A stretch of 43,388 nucleotides of DNA from contig NZ_JAJQVM010000037.1 in NCBI RefSeq assembly GCF_021234875.1, positions 1-43,388 of the forward strand, given 5' to 3'. The notes under the pieces were generated by a model that had not been told where the DNA came from, searched no databases, and saw nothing but the letters and a program-made list of their open reading frames with translations. Position numbers and translations under genes: made by a program. Shown here piece after piece: positions 24,891 to 33,856 of this stretch (positions are counted from its first letter, which is position 1; every line of letters begins with the position of its first letter). The DNA is from Marinibactrum halimedae (lineage in GTDB: Bacteria; Pseudomonadota; Gammaproteobacteria; Pseudomonadales; Cellvibrionaceae).

Positions 24891-27800
24891 ATGGCCAATA
24901 TGAAGCCAACACAATCCATATTTCGAATGCGCAGGGAATACAACAAATGGGTAGGCAACCAAACCCTTGAAGATTTTGCGCTTCGTTTTACTGCCAAGAA
25001 AGCTCGACGCTTAAGCATTAGTCGTGTTGGAAAAACCGCATTAGGCGCCACCGCTTTTCTCGCTTTAGAAGCCTTGGCAGCTGCAGCGACATTGCAGTAT
25101 GGGTTTATCAATACCCTCTATGCCATGCTTGCCGTTGCCATCGTGATTGTATTAACAAGCATTCCAATTTCTTATCATGCAGCCAAGAATGGACTCGACA
25201 TCGACTTACTCACTCGCGGCGCTGGCTTTGGCTATTTAGGCTCTACAATTACCTCTTTAATTTATGCCTCTTTTACGTTCATCTTCTTCGCCATTGAAGC
25301 CGCCATTTTAGCCTCAGCACTCAAAGCCTTATTTCAGATTCCACTGTCAATTGGTTATGTTCTTTGCGCGATAGCCGTTGTTCCTATTGTCACTCACGGC
25401 ATCACCGCTATCAGTCGCTTTCAAGTCGGTACACAAACAATGTGGTTACTGCTCCAGTGCAGTGCATTATTTGTCGTTGGCTATTTTGAATACCACCGTT
25501 TAAGCCAATGGGTTCATTACGCTCCCCCAGATTTGCCGAACGGCCATACCTTTAATCTCGCCTTATTTGGTGCTTGCTCCTCCATCTTTTTTGCAATGGT
25601 GGCCCAAATCGGCGAGCAAGTAGATTACTTACGATTTATGCCAAGTCAATCGCCAAGCAATAAATACCAATGGTGGTTTTGGCTTCTGCTATCAGGGCCT
25701 GGGTGGATATTCGTTGGTTTAATTAAAATGTTATTGGGGTCTTTTCTTGCCTTTATCGCCATCACCCAATTCGTCCCCTACGAACAGGCTATTGACCCGG
25801 TATATATGTATCAAATGACCTTTCTCTACTTAACCGAATCCCCCACTTTTGCGTTGGTGCTTGCGGGTATTATGGTCATTATCTCTCAAATGAAAATTAA
25901 CGTTACCAATGCTTATGCCGGCTCAATTGCCTGGTCAAACTTCTTTAGCCGGTTGACTCACAGCCACCCCGGCCGAGTGGTATGGCTCATTTTCAACGTT
26001 GCCATTGCACTCACTTTGATGGAGCTAGGCATTTATCGAGTATTAGAAGCCATTTTGGGTATTTTCGCATTAATCGCCATTAGTTGGCTTGGCTCTCTCT
26101 CAGCAGACTTATTAATTAATAGACCTCTTAAACTCAGCCCAAAGCGCATCGAATTTAAACGAGGGCACTTATACGACATTAATCCCGTGGGGTTCGGCTC
26201 AATGGGCCTAGCCACCATTGTGGGTATGGTAGCTTATTTGGGGTACTTAGGAGAAACTGCCAAACATTTAGCCCATTTTTTATCGTTAGCCGCCTGTTAT
26301 ATTTTCGTGCCAGCACTCGGCTTACTGACTCATGGAAAATATTATTTGGCAAGAGAGTATGATACCACTTTACTCATACCCACTTGCGAGCATATTGAAA
26401 AGCCTCAAACACTTACCTGTACTATTTGCGAAAATCAATTTGATGTAGAAGACATGAGCTATTGCCCGGCATACGGTGATACGATTTGTTCCTTATGTTG
26501 CTCATTGGACGCACGCTGTTTAGACATGTGCAAACCCAATGGGCGCATTGGAGATCAAACACGATTATTCCTCAAAAAATTCAGTCATGAACGCTTTTTC
26601 GTTTTTATTGACTCCAAAATCATTGGTTTTTTAGGGCTATTCACCGGTACTGTTCTTTTAAACGCGGCTTTTTTAGTGCTGATCTACATGCACAGCGCAC
26701 CAGCTTCTCCACCAGAAAAAGCGCTATTGGCCGACAGCATGTGGACAATATTCTACGCACTGTCCATTGTATCCGGCGTGCTAGCCTGGTTGTTTTTACT
26801 CGCTCATGAAAGCCGAAAAGTCGCGCAACAAGAATCGAACCGGCAAACACAGCTTCTTATTGATGAAATTGAAGCCCACAAAGAAACTGATCTCGAATTG
26901 CAAAATGCCAAAGAGGTTGCTGAACGTGCTAATAATGCCAAGAGCCGATATCTTTCAGGTATTAGCCATGAATTACGAACCCCCCTACAATCAGTGCTAG
27001 GATATGCGCAGTTATTACAACAAAAAGAAGATATACCAGCTCAACATCAGCGTATGCTAAGTACCATTCGCAACAGTGGTGAACACCTTGCCAACCTCAT
27101 TGAAGGGTTATTAGAAATCTCAAAAATTGAAGCCGGAAGGCTCGACTTATATCGACAAGAAGTCAAAATTAAAGAATTACTGAATCAACTGGTACAAATT
27201 TTTCAACCACAAGCTGAAGCTAAAGGTATTGAATTTCATTTTACAATTCACAATCCTTTACCAGAGGTGGTCACAACCGACGAAAAGCGTCTCAAACAGA
27301 TTCTCATTAATTTATTATCAAATGCCATAAAATACACAGAAGAAGGGCGAGTAGATTTTCATATCTATTATCGAAATCAAGTAGCCGAATTTACAGTCGT
27401 CGATACCGGCGTTGGCATTAATAAAAAAGACATCGAGCGCATCATGAACCCATTTGAGCGCGTTCGTAACCAAGCTGTACCAAATGTTCCAGGCACCGGT
27501 CTGGGCCTCACTATTGTGAGACTTCTTACCGAGGTGCTCGGAGGTCACTTAGAAGTAGACAGTACTCCTGGTTTTGGAAGCTGCTTTTCAGTCTCTCTTA
27601 TGCTTTCATGGGTTTATCAACCAACCCCCTCGACCATACCAGAAAAAACCATTCGCGGTTATTTAGAATCGAAAAAAACAGTGTTGGTTATCGACGATGA
27701 CGCCATTCATCGAGGTTTAATTTCTGATATTTTATTGCCACTCGACTTTATTACGCTAGAAGCACAAAACGCTCATGAATGCATTCAAATTATGAAAGAT

Positions 27801-28316
27801 AATAATCCAGACATACTATTAATGGATATTACTATGCCAGTAATGAGCGGATTGCAATTATCCAAACATTTACGCCAACAAGGTTATCGGCAACCCATCG
27901 TTATGCTTTCTGCAGATGCCACTGTGCAAAAAGATAAAGAAGATTACAACGCCTATGACGGTTATATCACCAAGCCGATTCGCAATCGAGAACTCATAGA
28001 ACGCATTGGGCAGTTACTTAACCTCACATGGCGTTATACCGAAGAACCCCAACATAGCATAATGAATCGTACAACACAGGCTATCGAGCCAACATCAATA
28101 GAACTTCCTTGCCACCTATCTGCCCCAGAAACTTTCTCTGAATTATTATATGCCGTACAAATTGGGCATAAACGCAGTGTTGTTTCGGCTTTAAAAACAT
28201 TGAGAGATAAGAACATTTTATCTCCTATACTTTTAGATCATTTAACACAACTGGCTGACTTAATGCGATTTGATAAAATTGAGAAAATTATTACGGAAAA
28301 TTCATCACATGAATAA
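24891..28316 (+). CDS. Hybrid histidine kinase with NCS1-permease-like sensor domain
   Basis: A 1141-residue inner-membrane protein. Residues 1-485 form a polytopic domain of about 12 helices resembling the NCS1 family (cytosine, purine, allantoin and hydantoin permeases): HAAKNGLDIDLLTRGAGFGY matches the CodB/PucI pattern and NVTNAYAGSIAWSNFF its later signature. A Cys-rich segment follows at about 499-547 (CTIC, CSLCC and four more Cys), then two helices, a coiled linker, HisKA (His about 693 in SGISHELRTPL), HATPase (LKQILINLLSNAIKYT, GTGLGL), a receiver domain (DILLMDITMP, Asp about 978; YITKP) and a C-terminal helical tail of about 80 residues. ATG 24891 follows AGGTG. The partner LuxR regulator overlaps its end by eight bases and the urea transporter genes lie beyond it, so it probably senses urea, a ureide or transport state. 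This ligand is inference. Confidence 0.9.
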   Translation: MANMKPTQSIFRMRREYNKWVGNQTLEDFALRFTAKKARRLSISRVGKTALGATAFLALEALAAAATLQYGFINTLYAMLAVAIVIVLTSIPISYHAAKNGLDIDLLTRGAGFGYLGSTITSLIYASFTFIFFAIEAAILASALKALFQIPLSIGYVLCAIAVVPIVTHGITAISRFQVGTQTMWLLLQCSALFVVGYFEYHRLSQWVHYAPPDLPNGHTFNLALFGACSSIFFAMVAQIGEQVDYLRFMPSQSPSNKYQWWFWLLLSGPGWIFVGLIKMLLGSFLAFIAITQFVPYEQAIDPVYMYQMTFLYLTESPTFALVLAGIMVIISQMKINVTNAYAGSIAWSNFFSRLTHSHPGRVVWLIFNVAIALTLMELGIYRVLEAILGIFALIAISWLGSLSADLLINRPLKLSPKRIEFKRGHLYDINPVGFGSMGLATIVGMVAYLGYLGETAKHLAHFLSLAACYIFVPALGLLTHGKYYLAREYDTTLLIPTCEHIEKPQTLTCTICENQFDVEDMSYCPAYGDTICSLCCSLDARCLDMCKPNGRIGDQTRLFLKKFSHERFFVFIDSKIIGFLGLFTGTVLLNAAFLVLIYMHSAPASPPEKALLADSMWTIFYALSIVSGVLAWLFLLAHESRKVAQQESNRQTQLLIDEIEAHKETDLELQNAKEVAERANNAKSRYLSGISHELRTPLQSVLGYAQLLQQKEDIPAQHQRMLSTIRNSGEHLANLIEGLLEISKIEAGRLDLYRQEVKIKELLNQLVQIFQPQAEAKGIEFHFTIHNPLPEVVTTDEKRLKQILINLLSNAIKYTEEGRVDFHIYYRNQVAEFTVVDTGVGINKKDIERIMNPFERVRNQAVPNVPGTGLGLTIVRLLTEVLGGHLEVDSTPGFGSCFSVSLMLSWVYQPTPSTIPEKTIRGYLESKKTVLVIDDDAIHRGLISDILLPLDFITLEAQNAHECIQIMKDNNPDILLMDITMPVMSGLQLSKHLRQQGYRQPIVMLSADATVQKDKEDYNAYDGYITKPIRNRELIERIGQLLNLTWRYTEEPQHSIMNRTTQAIEPTSIELPCHLSAPETFSELLYAVQIGHKRSVVSALKTLRDKNILSPILLDHLTQLADLMRFDKIEKIITENSSHE

Positions 28317-29223
28317 TGTAACCAGAGACGAAATCGTTCTTGTAGTTGACGATTCACCAGAAGCACTAGCCCTAATTAATGATACTCTTGAAAGTGAAAA
28401 TATTGATGTATTAGTAGCGCTAGAAGGTCAGCAAGCATTAACCATTGCAAAACGGGTAAGACCCGATATGATTTTATTGGATGCCGTTATGCCAAGAATG
28501 GATGGCTTTGAAACATGTCAACATTTAAAAAACGACCCCGATCTCTCCGGAATTCCAGTTATTTTTATGACCGGCTTGTCGGATACAAAAGATATCGTGA
28601 AGGGGCTAGAGGTCGGCGGTGTTGATTACCTAACCAAACCCATTAGGCCAGATGAATTACTTGCACGTATGCGAGTTCATCTCAAAAATGCGCGTATTGC
28701 AGATTCAACTCAAAGAGCGCTCGACAATACAGGCCAGTACTTATTCTCTGTAACAACAGCAGGAGAAATTCAATGGGCTACACCACAAGCCTATGAACTA
28801 CTACAGCAATGCCAACCTGATGAACACTGGCAAAACGACATATTTTGCAAAACTATTTTTCAATGGTTACAACACCATCCGACACCACGACAACGCTCTG
28901 CTTTTAAAGATGTTAGTCCACCCATTGCAGTTGAATTTGTTGAGGCACGAAATCATGATGAGTATTTGTTAAAATTGATCAATTTAGATCAAATACCAGA
29001 TGAGGTATTACTTCAAAAAAATCTCAACCTAACCAAACGAGAAGCCGAAGTGCTCCGTTGGATATCTCAAGGAAAAACCAACCGAGAAATAGGCCAAATT
29101 CTGGATATTAGCCCAAGAACCGTTAATAAACATTTGGAACAGGTTTTTGAAAAGATTGGGGTTGAAAATAGAACGACGGCAGCCAGTGTTGCCATTCGCG
29201 TCATCACAGAACACCAACATTAA
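28309..29223 (+). CDS. LuxR/NarL-type response regulator, partner of the permease-like kinase
   Basis: A 304-residue regulator: a receiver domain (VLVVDDSPEALALIN, phosphorylated Asp in MILLDAVMPRMDG, KPIRPDEL), a middle region of about 90 residues resembling a degenerate PAS or linker (QYLFSVTTAGEIQWATPQA), and a LuxR helix-turn-helix at the end (LTKREAEVLRWISQGKTNRE, then IGQILDISPRTVNKHL). The ATG at 28309 lies inside the kinase's last codons (eight-base overlap), so the pair is translated together. It converges on urtE with 53 bases between the stops. Its targets are likely the urt, porin and ure genes, inferred from position only. Confidence 0.9.
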   Translation: MNNVTRDEIVLVVDDSPEALALINDTLESENIDVLVALEGQQALTIAKRVRPDMILLDAVMPRMDGFETCQHLKNDPDLSGIPVIFMTGLSDTKDIVKGLEVGGVDYLTKPIRPDELLARMRVHLKNARIADSTQRALDNTGQYLFSVTTAGEIQWATPQAYELLQQCQPDEHWQNDIFCKTIFQWLQHHPTPRQRSAFKDVSPPIAVEFVEARNHDEYLLKLINLDQIPDEVLLQKNLNLTKREAEVLRWISQGKTNREIGQILDISPRTVNKHLEQVFEKIGVENRTTAASVAIRVITEHQH

Positions 29224-29276
29224 AAAACGGCCAAACATATCGCACTCTCTCTTATAGAGAACACCTAGCTTTGGGT

Positions 29277-29972
29277 TTACACGGCCAGATATTGCTTAAT
29301 TAAGGCGTCATTCAACTGATCCATGGCACTACTGGCGACAATTCTGCCTTTTTCCATCAACCGAAAGGATTGCCCTACACGTCTGGCAAAACCCAATTTT
29401 TGCTCAACCAATATAACCGTTAAATTTTCATCACGGTTTAATTTTAAGATAACATCCCCGATTTGTCGCACAATATTTGGCTGGATACCTTCATTGGGTT
29501 CATCTAAAATTAACACCCTAGGCTCAATAACCAACGCTCGTGCAATTGCCAACTGTTGCTGCTGCCCACCAGAAAGATCTCCACCTAAACGGTTTAACAT
29601 TTCCTTCAACACTGGAAATAAATCATAAATTTTTTCGGGTATGCATTTCGATTTATCCTTGCGTATCGGCAATCCAATCCGTAAATTTTCTTCAACTGTT
29701 AGCATTGGAAAAATATCACGTCCTTGCGGTACATAACCCACCCCTAACGGTGCTCGTGCTTCTGCACTCAATGATACTAAAGATTGACCATTCAAGATTA
29801 TATCGCCAGAGTGAATAGACAATAACCCCATTAAACACCTCAATAGTGTTGTTTTACCCACGCCATTGCGCCCCATAATACAAGTAACTTCGCCTTCCTT
29901 TATCTCTAAATCGAGATTCCAAAGAATTTGTGTTCCCCCATATTTTTGATTGAGTTGGCTAAATTGAATCAT
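29277..29972 (-). CDS. urtE: Urea ABC transporter ATP-binding protein UrtE
   Basis: A 231-residue ABC ATPase of the branched-chain amino acid/urea (LivF-like) class. Walker A GRNGVGKTT near residue 36, signature LSGGQQQQLAIAR, Walker B VLILDEPNEGI and the switch His/Gln region VILVEQK are complete. Together with UrtD it powers high-affinity urea import. The start overlaps urtD's stop by four bases; it is the last gene of the cluster. Confidence 0.95.
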   Translation of the reverse strand: MIQFSQLNQKYGGTQILWNLDLEIKEGEVTCIMGRNGVGKTTLLRCLMGLLSIHSGDIILNGQSLVSLSAEARAPLGVGYVPQGRDIFPMLTVEENLRIGLPIRKDKSKCIPEKIYDLFPVLKEMLNRLGGDLSGGQQQQLAIARALVIEPRVLILDEPNEGIQPNIVRQIGDVILKLNRDENLTVILVEQKLGFARRVGQSFRLMEKGRIVASSAMDQLNDALIKQYLAV

Positions 29973-30802
29973 GGTTGATCTCCCAAATACACCTCGATCA
30001 CATCAGGGTTATTCTGAATGGCCTCCATCGAACCTTCTGCCAGTACAGACCCTTGATGCAATACCGTGACGGTTCGTGCAATACTTCGAACAAATTCCAT
30101 ATCATGCTCTACCACCACCACAGTATGGTCACCGGCCAATGACGTCAGTAATTCTGCTGTGCGCTCAGTTTCTTGGGGAGTCATTCCCGCAACAGGTTCA
30201 TCGATCAATAACAAACGAGGCTCGGCAGCCAGTAACATTCCAATTTCTAACCATTGCTTTTCTCCATGAGACAAGGCACCCGCAACTTGATAACGATGCT
30301 TTTCCAAACCGATAATGTTTAATACTTCATCGATGTAATCCATCTCTTCCATTGATAATTTGGCCGAGAGTGTATACCAGACACCCTTATACGTTTTTAA
30401 CGAGAGCTCTAAATTTTCATAAACAGTATGCACTTCAAAAACGGTCGGCTTCTGAAACTTTCTCCCTATACCTAAACGAGCAATTTCTGGTTCAGAATGC
30501 TCCAATAAATTAATGGTTTGTCCGAAATAAACACTGCCCTGATTACACTGGGTTTTACCTGTAATCACATCCATTAAGGTTGTTTTACCGGCACCGTTTG
30601 CTCCAATAAGGCATCTTAACTCACCATCATTAATATAGAGATTTAAATCATTGAGTGCCTTAAATCCATCAAAATTGACGGTTACTCCTTCTATATATAA
30701 AATCACATTTCGAGATACATCAACCTCCCTTGCTCTAGGCTCAAGAAAAGACCACACACGATCTCGGCGCCACAAACCACGCTGCCCATAATTCTCGCTC
30801 AT
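29969..30802 (-). CDS. urtD: Urea ABC transporter ATP-binding protein UrtD
   Basis: A 277-residue ABC ATPase of the LivG-like class. It has an N-terminal extension of about 35 residues, rich in Arg and Glu, before the ATPase core; Walker A GANGAGKTT near residues 67-75, signature LSHGEKQWLEIGM, Walker B RLLLIDEPVAGMT, and VVVEHDMEF. LSHGEKQWLEIGM is the form typical of UrtD. Four-base overlaps join it to urtC and urtE. Confidence 0.95.
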   Translation of the reverse strand: MSENYGQRGLWRRDRVWSFLEPRAREVDVSRNVILYIEGVTVNFDGFKALNDLNLYINDGELRCLIGANGAGKTTLMDVITGKTQCNQGSVYFGQTINLLEHSEPEIARLGIGRKFQKPTVFEVHTVYENLELSLKTYKGVWYTLSAKLSMEEMDYIDEVLNIIGLEKHRYQVAGALSHGEKQWLEIGMLLAAEPRLLLIDEPVAGMTPQETERTAELLTSLAGDHTVVVVEHDMEFVRSIARTVTVLHQGSVLAEGSMEAIQNNPDVIEVYLGDQP

Positions 30803-31986
30803 ACTTCTACCTCAGATACTGATTTTTTATCTTTTACCTCAAAGCTATCCAATTCTCTTGATGAATCTCCCTTCAAAAAAGATATTCGCTGCTCAAAAAA
30901 TCCAACAATTCCATTGGGTAGGTAAAGTGTAACGCCGACAAACAATGCCCCTAAAGCAAACAACCATCCATCTGGAAGTACTGCAGTAAATTTCGTTTTT
31001 GCATAGTTAACTAACAATGCCCCCACCGCTGCACCGTATAACGTGCCACGACCACCAACAGCCACCCAAACAACCACTTCGATAGAATTAATTGGAGAAA
31101 ATTCACTAGGGTTGATAATACCCACCTGAGGAACATACAAAACCCCTGCAAATGCAGCTAATACCGCAGAGTACACAAAGAGGGCAACTTTATAATGATC
31201 GGTTACATAGCCTAAAAAGCGTGCTCGACTTTCGCCATCCCGTATTGAAATAACAACACGCCCAAATCGTGACTTCATGATTTTCTGACTTAATAACAAC
31301 GCAATGATTAAAACCAAGGCAGATAAAAAGAAAAGCCCTACACGAGTTTCATTTGACTGTAAATCAAAATGCAGAATTTCTTTAAAATCCGTTAATCCAT
31401 TATTCCCACCAAAACCCATTTCATTTCGAAAAAACGCGAGCATCAGAGCGTAGGTTAATGCTTGCGTCATAATAGACAAGTACACACCGGTTACCCGAGA
31501 GCGAAATGCCAACCACCCAAAAACAAATGCCAGCAAACCGGGAATAAAAATGGCCATGGCAATCGCAAACCAAAATTGATCCATGCCAAACCAATACCAA
31601 GGCAATTCTGTCCAATCGAGAAATACCATGAAATCTGGCAAATCAGGATTACCGTAGACACCTCGATCACCCACTTGTCGCATGAGGTACATGCCCATAC
31701 CGTAACCACCTAAGGCAAAGAAAGCTCCATGCCCTAAGCTAAGCACACCACAGTAACCCCATACCACATCAACCGACAGTGCAAGCAATGCAAAACATAA
31801 ATATTTTCCCAGAAGGGTAATCGTATAGGTACTTACATAAAATATGGATTGCTCAGGAACTAAAAGATTTGAAACCGAGCAGACTATGACAACAACGAAT
31901 AAAATTAGGGAAAACATGTGCACACCATTACGGATTCGTTTTCCGAAAAAGCCCTTCGAGACGAGAGCATTAAAAAATTGACTCAT
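30799..31986 (-). CDS. urtC: Urea ABC transporter permease UrtC
   Basis: A 395-residue inner-membrane permease of the LivM-like class with about nine or ten helices. SVDVVWGYCGVLSLGHGAFF near residues 71-90 is the characteristic UrtC/LivM segment, and VVWVAVGGRGTLYGAAVGA near the end is the EAA-like conserved loop. The soluble C-terminal tail (after the last helix) is acidic. It should form the channel with UrtB. It overlaps urtB and urtD by four bases each. Confidence 0.95.
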   Translation of the reverse strand: MSQFFNALVSKGFFGKRIRNGVHMFSLILFVVVIVCSVSNLLVPEQSIFYVSTYTITLLGKYLCFALLALSVDVVWGYCGVLSLGHGAFFALGGYGMGMYLMRQVGDRGVYGNPDLPDFMVFLDWTELPWYWFGMDQFWFAIAMAIFIPGLLAFVFGWLAFRSRVTGVYLSIMTQALTYALMLAFFRNEMGFGGNNGLTDFKEILHFDLQSNETRVGLFFLSALVLIIALLLSQKIMKSRFGRVVISIRDGESRARFLGYVTDHYKVALFVYSAVLAAFAGVLYVPQVGIINPSEFSPINSIEVVVWVAVGGRGTLYGAAVGALLVNYAKTKFTAVLPDGWLFALGALFVGVTLYLPNGIVGFFEQRISFLKGDSSRELDSFEVKDKKSVSEVEV

Positions 31987-33770
31987 TCTGCCGCCCTCCC
32001 TTTCTGTGGGAATAATCCTTTTGGTCGCTTCTGTATAAACAAGATAATAAATATCAACACAACAATATTCGCCAATACAGCGCCGGTAATCGGTTCAATA
32101 AATTTATTGGCCACACCCAATGTAAAACTCGCGACCAATGTACCCAATAAATTGCCCACACCACCAAATACCACCACCATAAATGAATCAATAATGTAAG
32201 CCTGACCTAAATTAGGACCGACGTTCGTCAGCTGACTAAGCGCCACACCAGCCACACCGGCGACTCCTGATCCCAAACCAAACGTCATCGCATCCACCCA
32301 TTCAGTGCGAACCCCCATTGCCTTCGCCATTGGTCTGTTTTGAGAAACTGCTCGAACATTTAATCCTAAAGATGTCTTCTTAATCACAAAAACCAATACA
32401 ATAAACACAAGAATAGAAAATGCGACAATGTACAATCGGTTATAAGTCAAAGAAAGCACTGGATTAATTTCTAAGGTACCACTCATCCAGTCGGGCTGAT
32501 CTACTTGCCGATTAAGCGGTGAAAAAATAGTACGCACAGCTTGCCGCAATAATAAACTGATCCCAAACGTGGCCAATAAGGTCTCCAGTGGCCGTCCATG
32601 CAGGTGACGAATAACGGTTTGTTGAATAATAATCCCGACAATCGCAGACGCCAAAAAAGCAGCGGGAATGGCAACCAGAAGAGAATAACCAATAAAGTTT
32701 GGCATGATTAATTGAACCACATAAGTAGAATAGGCCCCAATCATGATCATCTCTCCATGAGCCATATTAATCACGCCCATGACACCAAAGGTAATCGACA
32801 ACCCTACCGCAGCCAACAGCAATACCGAACCCAAGCTGATACCAAAAAATAACTTCTCAACAAAGACATAAAACCGATTCTTTTCTTCTATCGCCGTCAA
32901 CGCCTTATTTAACTCTTTTAATAACTGTGATTTTTGATCACTTTGAATCTCACTTTCCTCAAGAAACCCTTTATACTCCACCAACGTATTTTTAACCGGA
33001 ATTTCCAATCGATCACCCAGCAGTACAATTGCTTGATTCACCTTAGAGGAGGACACAGCAGTCATATCTTGTGATGTCTTTAAGGTATGTACCGCCAATA
33101 CGATAGACATCATTTCTTTTACCTTGCCTGATCTTTCATTTTCGTACATTGACTCAATTGCCGATGCAGTCACAGGATCTATGGTTAACACCATCGCTTT
33201 TAACGCATTGATTTTGTTAGATTCCGAATCAGATTTTAATGACAAACGAGCTATGGATAGTTTTATACCCTTCCTTACACGATTATTGGTGCGAACTTTT
33301 TTATAGATTTTTTTAAGATCCAGTTTAGATAGTAATTTACTTTCAGATTCTTCACCTAATTCCTTCACTTGATACTCATCGCCTTCATATTTCTTTGCAT
33401 ACACCAAAATATCAGGATCTTTTTTAAGATAATACAACTCCCCAGACAACAGAGACGTTAACAGGTCATAAGCGTGCTGACCTCCTTTCTGCTCAATCTT
33501 TTCTATTAATGCTAATTTTTCTTTAAAGTTTGCCAAAGGCAACTGACGAATCAGATGTTCATACTCAACCATTAATTCTTCATCGCTTTGCAAGCCTTTC
33601 TGCAATACACCTTGCTGCGACTCTAATAATGTATAACCTTCTTTTTTTTCATCTTTACTATTCGCAAAACAAGGCTTCACTGCTATAGAGCACAAAAGGA
33701 TTACAGTGCATAATATCCTCCACCAAAACCAATCTCTCTGAGGCAATAAGGTGTACATTCTGGAAGTCAC
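31983..33770 (-). CDS. urtB: Urea ABC transporter permease UrtB with N-terminal periplasmic domain
   Basis: A 595-residue LivH-type permease. After a signal-like N-terminus (TVILLCSIAVKPCFA) comes an extracytoplasmic helical domain of about 260 residues, charged and HEAT-like; then the permease begins near residue 302 (FFGISLGSVLLLAAVGLSIT, followed by GVMGVINMAHGEMIM, the UrtB hallmark) and ends with SFMVVVFGGVGNLLGT. The large N-terminal domain is usual for UrtB in proteobacteria. Start: GTG 33770 has AGGAGG four bases upstream; ATG 33758 is an alternative but its spacing (16 bases) is poor. It is separated from urtA by a terminator-like hairpin. Confidence 0.93.
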   Translation of the reverse strand: MTSRMYTLLPQRDWFWWRILCTVILLCSIAVKPCFANSKDEKKEGYTLLESQQGVLQKGLQSDEELMVEYEHLIRQLPLANFKEKLALIEKIEQKGGQHAYDLLTSLLSGELYYLKKDPDILVYAKKYEGDEYQVKELGEESESKLLSKLDLKKIYKKVRTNNRVRKGIKLSIARLSLKSDSESNKINALKAMVLTIDPVTASAIESMYENERSGKVKEMMSIVLAVHTLKTSQDMTAVSSSKVNQAIVLLGDRLEIPVKNTLVEYKGFLEESEIQSDQKSQLLKELNKALTAIEEKNRFYVFVEKLFFGISLGSVLLLAAVGLSITFGVMGVINMAHGEMIMIGAYSTYVVQLIMPNFIGYSLLVAIPAAFLASAIVGIIIQQTVIRHLHGRPLETLLATFGISLLLRQAVRTIFSPLNRQVDQPDWMSGTLEINPVLSLTYNRLYIVAFSILVFIVLVFVIKKTSLGLNVRAVSQNRPMAKAMGVRTEWVDAMTFGLGSGVAGVAGVALSQLTNVGPNLGQAYIIDSFMVVVFGGVGNLLGTLVASFTLGVANKFIEPITGAVLANIVVLIFIILFIQKRPKGLFPQKGRAAE

Positions 33771-33819
33771 ACATCCTCCTTCATATCAATAAAACACTTA
33801 AAAAACGAGCATTTAAAAA

Positions 33820-33837
33820 TCGGGCACCAAGGCCCGA
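33820..33837 (-). terminator. Intercistronic terminator/attenuator after urtA
   Basis: TCGGGC and GCCCGA form a perfect 6-bp stem with a 6-base loop; on the minus strand it is followed directly by TTTTT. It begins 20 bases after the urtA stop and before urtB, so many transcripts should end here, leaving urtA in excess over the membrane parts. Confidence 0.7.
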
Positions 33838-33856
33838 ATTCAAAAAAAATTAAAAT

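Noticed and set aside
26399-26550. The Cys-rich stretch as a separate small zinc-finger gene
   Set aside because: It is in frame and uninterrupted within the kinase gene, between its membrane domain and the next helices.
29224-29276. Bidirectional terminator between the LuxR regulator and urtE (TCTCT-TAT-AGAGA)
   Set aside because: The stem is only 5 bp, A/T-rich in the loop and without T-runs; too weak to call.
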